64,000 nt of DNA from JAGTVG01 sp942491935 (GTDB taxonomy: Bacteria > Bacteroidota > Bacteroidia > Cytophagales > Cyclobacteriaceae): the NCBI GenBank assembly GCA_942491935.1, contig CALOCZ010000013.1, positions 42,167 to 106,166 on the forward strand, given 5' to 3'. This document shows positions 57,325 to 64,000 of the stretch, in pieces; within the stretch, counting starts at the first letter, position 1, and each line of letters opens with the position of its first letter. A program made the position numbers and the translations under genes. The notes below the pieces were generated by a model, which worked only from the letters and a program-made list of their open reading frames with translations, had not been told where the DNA came from and did not search any database.

Positions 57325-58373
57325 TTTACTTTTTCCGCTTTGATCAGTTTCGCCAGCACCTGCCGAAAATGCGTTAGTGCTTCATCGGCGGCAATGACGC
57401 GTAGGCGAAAGTCGGGGTCGTTGTCGAGCAGGGTTTGTTGGGCTTCAATAATGGCCTTATCCTCGTAGAAGCCTTCGAACAAACTGTCTCTGAGTGACAG
57501 CGCAATGTTCGAATTGTCCAAATCGAAATTGTGCATATAGTTCCAGAAAAAATGCGTGGTACGGCGTGTTTCCGGTGTCATGAACTGGCAATTACGATAT
57601 TGTCTGGCACCTTCGAGATTGCCTTTTTCTGCACCGCTTCCTGCGGGTGAGAATAGTGTTTGCAGAAAAAACACACCGGATATCAGCATTTCTCCGATGT
57701 TTCTTCTGTCAATTCTGGCTTCCTTGTCAGGGATAACTTTCTTATGAAAGGGCGGTGCTTCTGCGTCCATGTGCCAGCGTTCAACACGAAAGCCGCGCTC
57801 GAGTCTTTCGATGGCGACAGGTTTGGTGGTGTAGGCGTATTCTTCTGATCCACCCAGAGTATTGGTGTGGACAAAAGCCAGATGCGCAAAGTCGCTGAGG
57901 TTATCGACGATCAATAACCAGTTTGCATCGTAGTGAAGATAGGCGGGCAAGCCCCTCCAGGCATTGTCATGCAGGGGCGGGTAATCAAGAATTAAATCCG
58001 GATCGGCCAGTTCCGGGTCGCCCATCCAAACCCACACCAGATGCCCTTTTTCTTCCACCGGATAACTTCTTACCAGCAGGCTGGATGCGATCCAGTCTTG
58101 CCCGGGTATCTGAATACATTTACCAGCCGGATCGTATTTTAAACCGTGATACATGCAACGTATGTCATCGCCTTCGATGCGACCCATGGAAAGGGGCGCG
58201 CCGCGATGACAACAACGATCGTCGAGTGCAACATACTTACCGCTTTCGCCCTGATACAGGACAATGGGTTTTTCGAGAATGGTACGGGCCAGTTTTTTGC
58301 CATCGATCAGCTCATGATCCCAGGCCGCGACGTACCAGCAGTTGTAGAGAAAAATATCTTTTGCGTCAGTCAT
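57321..58373 (-). CDS. Rieske-type oxygenase large subunit (vanillate O-demethylase-like)
   Basis: Starting at ATG 58373 the protein has 350 residues. The Rieske cluster is bound by 'CCHRGAPL' (CxH) and 'CMYHGLKY' (CxxH). The mononuclear iron site is 'NLSDFAHLAFVHTNTLGG' (Asp, two His), with the last ligand further on. The pattern fits VanA-like O-demethylases and related ring-hydroxylating oxygenases acting on methoxylated or aromatic compounds. The reductase partner is not present in the window. Confidence 0.88.
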   Translation of the reverse strand: MTDAKDIFLYNCWYVAAWDHELIDGKKLARTILEKPIVLYQGESGKYVALDDRCCHRGAPLSMGRIEGDDIRCMYHGLKYDPAGKCIQIPGQDWIASSLLVRSYPVEEKGHLVWVWMGDPELADPDLILDYPPLHDNAWRGLPAYLHYDANWLLIVDNLSDFAHLAFVHTNTLGGSEEYAYTTKPVAIERLERGFRVERWHMDAEAPPFHKKVIPDKEARIDRRNIGEMLISGVFFLQTLFSPAGSGAEKGNLEGARQYRNCQFMTPETRRTTHFFWNYMHNFDLDNSNIALSLRDSLFEGFYEDKAIIEAQQTLLDNDPDFRLRVIAADEALTHFRQVLAKLIKAEKVN

Positions 58374-58599
58374 TTGTCCTCCTGCAAAAATCAAACGCTG
58401 ATTTTCTTAACAGTACTACTAATCAATAGTGAATTAAACATGCCCTTAATCAGGATTAATTTGTCGGTATACTTTACATTTTTGCTGAAGACAAAATAAT
58501 AATTTCTCTAAAATATTGAAAATTAAGAATTAATTGTTCTGGTTCAAATTTTGCTTAATGTAGGGTTTCGAAATACATATTTAAGGAATGTTTGTACTC

Positions 58600-59229
58600 A
58601 TGAATCCAATAATAAAACATTACAGCCCTGACTTTTATTGTGCGCATCTTTCAACGCGTCTGCTGACGTTATTTATGCCGGAATTACTTTTGCAGATAAT
58701 GCATTTGCAGATAGCGTTTATTCATACTCTGCCGGCACTAATGTTGGCGCTGGCTATGATGATCCTGCCGGGGCTCTGGGTGAACCCGATTATTCAGGAG
58801 CGAATAATACTTCCGTGTCTCTCGGTATAGGTGGTGAGCTGATTGTTCAGTTTACAGATAATTCCCTGACCACCTCCGGCGACAGTACTGATGATCTGTA
58901 TATCTTTGAGGTTGGCGGTGCAGTTGAATATTTTAATGTCGCTATATCCATTGACACGAGCACCTGGATTGATTTGGGTGATGTATTAGGTCAACCAACA
59001 GGGCTCGATATGGACGGAGTTGCAGGGGTTGTCTTATGGGCGCAGTACAGCTATGTTCGCCTGCGTGATGTAAGCCCTAATCAGTCAGGTAGTCCCTACG
59101 GTGAGGCCGATATTGATGCAGTCGCCGCAATTTCTTCCGCACCTCTGCATCCAGTGCCTGAACCTTTAAGTCTGGCTTTATTCGGGCTTGGCATGCTGGT
59201 ATTGGTGTGAGTAGACGCCGTCGTAAGTA
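58600..59229 (+). CDS. PEP-CTERM sorted exported protein, two frameshifts
   Basis: ATG 58600 opens 'MNPIIKHYSP', which shifts by one base near 58629 into 'LLLCASFNASADVIYAG', completing a signal peptide. The mature domain of about 165 residues contains 'DDLYIFEVGGAVEYFNVAIS' and 'ADIDAVAAISS'. The C-terminus is 'PVPEPLSLALFGLGMLVL' and, after a second one-base shift near 59205, 'GVSRRRRK', a canonical PEP-CTERM sorting tag. Such proteins are processed by an exosortase and linked to exopolysaccharide. Confidence 0.8.
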
Positions 59230-59255
59230 GTACATGGCGAAGCACATTGCACTGA

Positions 59256-59284
59256 AAAAGCCCCGCTAACGGGGCTTTTTTTTC
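59256..59284 (+). terminator. Terminator after the PEP-CTERM gene
   Basis: AAAAGCCCCG and CGGGGCTTTT form a perfect ten-base stem with a four-base loop CTAA... and continue into T residues; the hairpin can act on both strands. Confidence 0.85.
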
Positions 59285-59309
59285 GCCTGTACTTGTATAG
59301 ACTATCCGG

Positions 59310-59870
59310 ATGAAAAAACCAACGAATGATCAGGCAGTGTATCGGGAAGACTTGTACGGTACACATCGCCGAAGTTACTCCTACAGCGGTGTACGCTTAG
59401 TTATCTGCACGCAGAAAGTACACACGCGATCTTGAAAAGGCTGATGTTGCTGTTGTCGGTATTCCTTTTGATACGGCAACAACCAATCGGCCCGGTACCC
59501 GTTACGGGCCGCGCTCTATACGCGAGGCTTCGACACAGATAGCCTGGGCCCGGCTGGATGGCTGGGGTTTTGATGCCATGGATAAGCTGGCAGTGGTGGA
59601 CTATGGCGATTGTGATTTTGATCATGGCAGGCCGCAGGAAATCCCCGCGCGTATTCAGGAATTCATCACTGAGATTATTACTCAGGATACCGCGACTTTG
59701 AGTCTGGGTGGCGATCACTTTGTTACCTATCCGATATTGAAAGCTTATGCGGAAAAATTCGGTCCGCTTTCACTCATCCATTTCGATGCGCATTCGGATA
59801 CCTGGGAAGATGAAGAGGGGCGTATTGATCATGGCACGATGTTCTATCACGCCGTGCAGGAATATAAGCT
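59310..59870 (+). pseudogene. Agmatinase/arginase-family enzyme, 3' end lost at the second join, one frameshift
   Basis: ATG 59310 opens 'MKKPTNDQAVYRED', and a one-base shift near 59398 leads to 'LSARRKYTRDLEKADVAVVG', 'TTNRPGTRYGPRSIREAS', 'LSLGGDHFVTYPILKA', 'LSLIHFDAHSDTW' and 'RIDHGTMFYHAV'. These hold the first manganese ligands of ureohydrolases (His, then DAHxD). The typical continuation with the second SFDxDxxDP motif is absent: similarity stops near 59870, where the tyrS end begins on the other strand. Confidence 0.85.
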
Positions 59871-59886
59871 GGCATGGATTCCTGTA

Positions 59887-61178
59887 TCAGTTCTGAACTA
59901 AAATCTTGTGAAACCGTTTTTTGCCCGACCTTAAAACAATGGTATTCTCATCATCCAGGTCCTGCTCGGAAATCAACTGGTCAAAAGCCTCTATTCTTTG
60001 GCCGTTCACATAGGCGCCCCCCTGCTGAATGAGCCGTCTGGCAGCACCGTTTGAATCAGCCAGGCCCGCATCACGAAAAAGCATGAACGCTGGAATACCG
60101 GCCTTTAATTTGCCTGTTTCCACGTAAGAATGGGGCACGCTCACCTCTTCCCGGTCCGCTTCGCCCCGGGGCACGCTGCTTGAAGGCAGGATATGATCGG
60201 GGACATCGCGCCTGCCAAACATGCTCACGGCCGTCTGATAGGCTTAAGGGCCTCTTCTTTGCCGTGGGCCAACAAAGTGGTTTCGAACGCCAGCACGACC
60301 TTGGCACTGTTTAAATCAGAGCCCTGGAGGGTTTCAATCGTACGGATTTCATCCATCGGCAAGAAGGTGAAAAGCGCCAGAAATCTGGCAACATCCCGAT
60401 CATCTGTATTGACCCAGTATTGATAATATTCATACGGGGATGTCCTTTCAGGATCCAACCAGATCGCCCCTTTTGCAGTCTTGCCCATCTTTTCGCCGCT
60501 GCTGGCCGTAATCAGAGGAAAGGTAACGCCGAAAGCGGTCTGCTGCTGCATCCTGCGAATGAGCTCGACCCCGGCCACGATATTGCCCCATTGATCGCTG
60601 CCGCCCATCTGAAGCCTGCATCCCTGGCTCCTGGACAATTCCAAGAAATCATAGGCCTGCAAGACCATGTAGTTGAATTCAATAAAACTCAAACCGTCTT
60701 CCGAATCGAGACGAATTTTACAGCTTTCAGCTTTAATCATGCGGTTGACAGAAAAATGGCGCCCGACATCCCTCAGAAATGAGATATAGCCCAGCTTGGT
60801 CAGCCAATCGGCATTGTTGAGCATTATGGCCTTACCGGCACCGAAATCGAGAAAATGGGAAAGCTGCTGTTTAATACCCATCGCATTTTCTTCAATGGTT
60901 TCCGGCGTCAGTAATTTGCGCATTTCTGTCTTCCCGCTGGGGTCTCCGACCAGACCGGTGCCGCCCCCTACCAGGGCAATGGGGCGATGCCCGTGTCGTT
61001 GCATGTGCGCCAGGGACATTATCGGAACCAGGCTGCCGATATGCAGGCTGGATGCCGTGGGATCAAATCCAATATAGCAAGTTATATTGCCCTGATCGAC
61101 ATATTCATGAAGCTCCTGATCATGGGTCGTCTGCTCGACAAACCCCCGCTCCTTAAGCGTCTCAATTACGTTTGCCAT
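59887..61178 (-). CDS. tyrS: Tyrosyl-tRNA synthetase, one frameshift
   Basis: Two frames join near 60243: one missing C on the plus strand separates '..LAHGKEEALK' from 'SMFGRRDVPDHILPSS'; with it restored the protein reads 'EALKAYQTAVSMFG' and has about 430 residues. The class I HIGH motif is 'SSLHIGSLVPI', the KMSKS loop is 'GEKMGKTAKGAI', and the C-terminal S4 RNA-binding domain is 'NGAARRLIQQGGAYVNGQRI'. It charges tRNA-Tyr. Placed behind rny, as in Desulfobacterota. Confidence 0.92.
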
Positions 61179-61379
61179 TGTTCTTACTTTCCTAGTTGGT
61201 TGGCCCTGTCTAAAATCTTAGAATCGTTTATCCGGCATCATTAAAATAGGTGTCTGTGTCAGAGGGCAGATGATAGATGCGTCGCCTTCGCTCCTCACAC
61301 CCTCACCCCCACGCCTTGAGCCTTAACCTTCTAAAGTAACCCCAAAATCCATTTATCGGATTAGACCATAAAAATAAAC

Positions 61380-61527
61380 AAATTTCCTTCCCTAAATATG
61401 AGAGATTTTTTCGATAGGCAAGGCCGCACAAGAGTTTAAGGCCGAGGCGAACTCATAGAACGTCGAGGTCTAAAACTCGCGGAGAACGCCGCCTATCGGA
61501 AAAAGATCCATTTAGGAAAGGAAATTT
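61380..61527. repeat. MITE-like inverted-repeat element between tyrS and rny
   Basis: Terminal arms of 18 bases (61380-61397 and 61510-61527) are inverted complements with one mismatch. A second pair of arms, 14 bases (61406-61419 and 61491-61504), has one mismatch, and GAGTTT/AAACTC-type pairing continues inward. The whole 148 bases can fold into one long hairpin. The right arm ends at the rny stop codon, and weaker complementarity extends about ten bases outside. It has no coding capacity. The rest of the 348-base gap shows nothing else. Confidence 0.7.
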
Positions 61528-62851
61528 TATTTGTTTGCGTATTCGACGGCCCTGGTCTCCCGGATCACCGTAACTTTTATCTGACCGGGAAAGGTGAGCG
61601 ACTCTTCAATTTTTTTGACAACATCGCGGCTGAGCAATATGGATTCTTCATCGGAAATCTGTTTGCTTTCGACGATCACCCTTAACTCCCGGCCGGCCTG
61701 TATGGCATAGGTATTCGCTACACCTTGGAACGAATTAGCAATATTTTCGAGATCCTCCAGGCGTTTGATATAATTTTCCAGTAATTCCTTGCGGGCCCCG
61801 GGCCTTGCTCCGGAAAGGCCGTCTGCAGCCTGGACAAGCAGTGCATACACCGAACTTGGCGGCACATCTTCGTGGTGGGCGGCAATTGCATGCACAATCT
61901 TGGGGGATTCGCCGAATTTTTTGGCGATCTGGGAGCCGATAACGGCATGCGGACCTTCCACCTCGTGGTCGATGGCCTTGCCGATATCATGCAACAGCCC
62001 CATACGTCTGGCCAACTTGACATTTAATCCAAGTTCGGAGGCCATAATTCCCGAGAAAAAGCCGACTTCAACCGAATGCTGTAACACATTCTGAGCATAA
62101 CTGGTTCGGAATTTTAACCGGCCCAGGAATTTTATCAGTTCAATGTGGATACCATGCACACCCAGGTCAAAGGCAGCCTGCTCACCGGCTTCTCTGACGG
62201 CAACATCGACTTCTTGCTCCACCTTCTTAACCACGTCCTCGATGCGTGCCGGGTGGATCCTGCCGTCGGAAATCAGTCGCATCAAAGATAAACGCGCCAC
62301 CTCCCGCCGGATCGGATTAAATCCTGACAGAATAACCGCTTCGGGCGTATCGTCGATGATCAAATCGATTCCGGTCGCTGCTTCCAGAGCCCGTATGTTA
62401 CGACCTTCCCGGCCAATGATTCGGCCTTTCATTTCGTCACTGGGCAATTGGACAACCGAAACGGTTCTTTCGGCCACAAAATCTCCGGCGTATCTCTGGA
62501 TAGCCGTTGCAAGGATATTTTTGGCCTTTTTATCGGCCTGCTCCCTGGTTTCATTCTCTATTCTTTTGATAAATTTGGCCCCCGCATGGCGGGCCTCGTT
62601 TTCCATGGCCCGGATGAGCAGTTCCTTGGCCTGGTCCACCGTCAAACCGGAAATTTTTTCCAGCTGCCTTTTCTGCTCCTCAATCAGCTCGTTGTATTCC
62701 AGTTCCTTGCGTTCAAGCTTGCCCTCACGTTTGGTCAGGTGCCTTTCTTTGCGCGCTTGCTCGCTTTCCCGATACTCCAGCTGCTCGGTCTTGCGATCAA
62801 TCGTCTCCTCTTTGTGGATCAACCGGGCCTCTCGTTTTTTTAATTCCGCCC
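61527..62851 (-). CDS. rny: Ribonuclease Y, 5' end lost at the third join
   Basis: About 440 residues remain: the end of the long coiled coil ('LKKREARLIHKEET' onward), a KH domain ('GRIIGREGRNIRALE') and an HD phosphohydrolase domain ('LLHDIGKAIDHEVEG', 'AIAAHHEDV'). The enzyme is a membrane-bound endonuclease that starts mRNA decay. The first roughly 75 residues, including the membrane anchor, are missing: the frame meets a stop inside the AT-rich repeat right after 62852. Confidence 0.93.
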
Positions 62852-62853
62852 GG

Positions 62854-63410
62854 GATCAATATGATCTTTTATTTCTACTCTTTATATTTATAAATGGATT
62901 TAAAATTGATTATTTAATCAATTTGTTCAATATCTATAGTTAATTCAAACAATTACTTCAATAAATTCATTATTTGCCTTCTTTTTTAATTATAGAGTAT
63001 TAAATGTGGTACAAAACCGCATTTAATTCTAAATATCATTTATCAAGATAGATTGATCAATATGATCTTTTATTTCTACTCTTTATATTTATAAATGGAT
63101 TTAAAATTGATTATTTAATCAATTTGTTCAATATCTATAGTTAATTCAAACAATTACTTCAATAAATTCATTATTTGCCTTCTTTTTTAATTATAGAGTA
63201 TTAAATGTGGTAAGAAAAATCGCATTTAATTCTAAATATCATTTATCAAGGTAGATTGATCAATATGATCTTTTATTTCTACTCTTTATATTTATAAATG
63301 GATTTAAAATTGATTATTTAATCAATTTGTTCAATATCTATAGTTAATTCAAACAATTACTTCAATAAATTCATTTATTGCCTTCTTTTTTAATTATAGA
63401 GTATTAAATG
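62854..63410. repeat. AT-rich tandem repeat, about 200 bp per unit, 2.75 copies
   Basis: GATCAATATGATC begins units at 62854, 63055 and 63258, spacings of 201 and 203 bases; units are nearly identical apart from small indels such as TACAAAACC versus TAAGAAAAATC. The third unit ends at GAGTATTAAATG. In the first unit TTAAATGTGGT and ACCGCATTTAA pair around five bases, a hairpin. The composition (about four fifths A and T) matches neither neighbour. No gene is seen. Confidence 0.9.
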
Positions 63411-63411
63411 T

Positions 63412-63568
63412 CGAGCTCCTGGTCGCCCGCAACACCCGCGAAGACGCCGCCCGCAACCTGACCCGCACCGCCCTGGGGCTAAAGCTCGCTGCGCTCCGGA
63501 TCCGGCTCGCCGCCGGAGACCTGCGCAACGCCGCTCCCGTAGCGGCGCTCGGCGCGGACCCCCGCTGA
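63412..63568 (+). CDS. C-terminal fragment of an outer membrane efflux factor (TolC-like)
   Basis: A very GC-rich frame reads 'ELLVARNTREDAARNLTRTA' and ends at TGA 63566. The helical pattern with 'ARNTREDAARNL' fits the last coiled-coil segment of outer membrane factors. The 5' part is absent because of the join at about 63411. A periplasmic adaptor gene follows after 22 bases, the usual order in RND efflux operons. Identification rests on few residues and on the context. Confidence 0.5.
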
Positions 63569-63590
63569 ACCCACCATTGAGGACGTCCCC

Positions 63591-64000
63591 ATGACCCCGC
63601 CCCACGAACCCAACGGCCAGTCGCAGCCGATCGCCTCGGACGGGGGCCGCCCCGGCCCCCGCCGCGCCTCCCCCTGGCGTCGCGAGCCCTCCGCCTCCGG
63701 CTTGGCAGGACCACGCACGAGGTCGTGGCCGGGCTGCTCCTGATCGGCGCCGCGGTCGGGATCGGCCTCTACGCCCGCTCGGGCGACGGCGCGCCGAGGT
63801 CGAGCAGGCCCCGCCTCCCGCCCACGCGACCCCGGTCAACGTGGTGGTCGTGGCCCCGGAGGAAGTGGCTCTCGAGCCCCGCTACCTCGGCCAGACCAGC
63901 CCCTCGCAGCGGGTCGAGATTCGCTCGACGGGTCGCGGGCTACGTCACCGAGCGCGCGTTCACCGAGGGCGAGCGGGTGACCGTGGGTCAGCCGTTGTTC
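63591..64000 (+). CDS. RND efflux periplasmic adaptor subunit (AcrA-like), 5' part, frameshifted
   Basis: ATG 63591 opens a Pro/Arg-rich leader. Shifting frames then give a membrane helix 'VVAGLLLIGAAVGIGLYARS', 'PVNVVVVAPEEVALEPRYLG' and 'RVAGYVTERAFTEGERVTVG', the start of the adaptor's barrel and lipoyl domains. At least three frame changes occur in 400 bases. The gene runs off the right edge. Adaptors link an inner membrane RND pump to the outer membrane factor encoded just upstream. Confidence 0.75.

Noticed and set aside
54413..59870. Gammaproteobacterial segment considered as a horizontally acquired island
   Set aside because: It has no integrase, transposase, tRNA border or direct repeats, and it is cut through genes at both ends; a chimeric assembly explains it better.
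62845..63420. CCCGGG and GAGCTC at the two borders of the AT-rich repeat, considered as cloning linkers
   Set aside because: Both six-base sites fall in reading frames of rny and of the efflux gene and fit the encoded proteins, so they need no vector origin.
63390..63839. Minus-strand frames of up to 149 codons in the GC-rich end
   Set aside because: High GC removes stop codons from all frames; the plus-strand frames match efflux proteins.

Overview
This window is a composite of at least four genomes, and that is the first thing a reader should know. Positions 1 to about 54,412 come from one low-GC member of the Bacteroidota. The evidence is a type IX secretion C-terminal sorting domain, lipoproteins whose cysteine is followed by acidic residues, TTTG-N19-TAnnTTTG promoters, a GldL-like repeat protein and a PadR-linked membrane sensor. 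From about 54,413 to 59,870 the sequence is gammaproteobacterial in style (tandem EAL proteins, MscS channel, Rieske oxygenase, PEP-CTERM protein, agmatinase). From about 59,887 to 62,852 it carries tyrS and rny as in Desulfobacterota. A very AT-rich tandem repeat fills 62,854 to 63,410, and the last 590 bases are a very GC-rich RND efflux locus. Genes are cut off at these changes, so the joins look like assembly or read chimeras rather than gene transfer.

Bacteroidota part, left to right: the end of a DEAD-box helicase; a secreted GH2 glycosidase and an inositol-monophosphatase-family enzyme; a PadR regulator with its own palindromic operator, translationally coupled to a membrane protein; a catabolic-looking block (amidohydrolase, GATase1-like protein, HAD phosphatase, then a tight run of FG-GAP protein, YdjC-type deacetylase, D-aminoacylase-like protein and metallo-beta-lactamase-fold protein); an M3 peptidase; acetyl-CoA synthetase; TrpB2. 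From 23.8 to 32 kb lie a class III adenylate cyclase with TPRs, a very large subtilase/TIG/MBG/T9SS protein and a PQQ-type sugar dehydrogenase, all broken by many frameshifts. Next come slipin/NfeD, a TetR-like/ABC1-kinase pair, tRNA-Arg with an unusual 163-bp repeat array, sucC, a LolD-type ATPase, yebC, an NAD salvage run (pncB, NUDIX, pncA), gapA, tRNA-Glu, a 3-keto-disaccharide hydrolase, a TPR histidine kinase and a secreted lipase-like esterase.

Frameshifts recur across all source genomes and mostly look like one base too many or too few in a short homopolymer. That pattern fits unpolished long-read sequence. Several pseudogene calls here should therefore be read as probably intact genes with sequence errors.

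The most unusual native structure is the repeat array beside tRNA-Arg. Its units reproduce the 3' end of the tRNA and its terminator, but with about 65 bases inserted in the T arm. Other points of interest are an EAL pair in which one copy has lost its catalytic residues, a D-aminoacylase-like enzyme without the HxH motif, a PadR operator, and a hairpin (MITE-like) element abutting rny.
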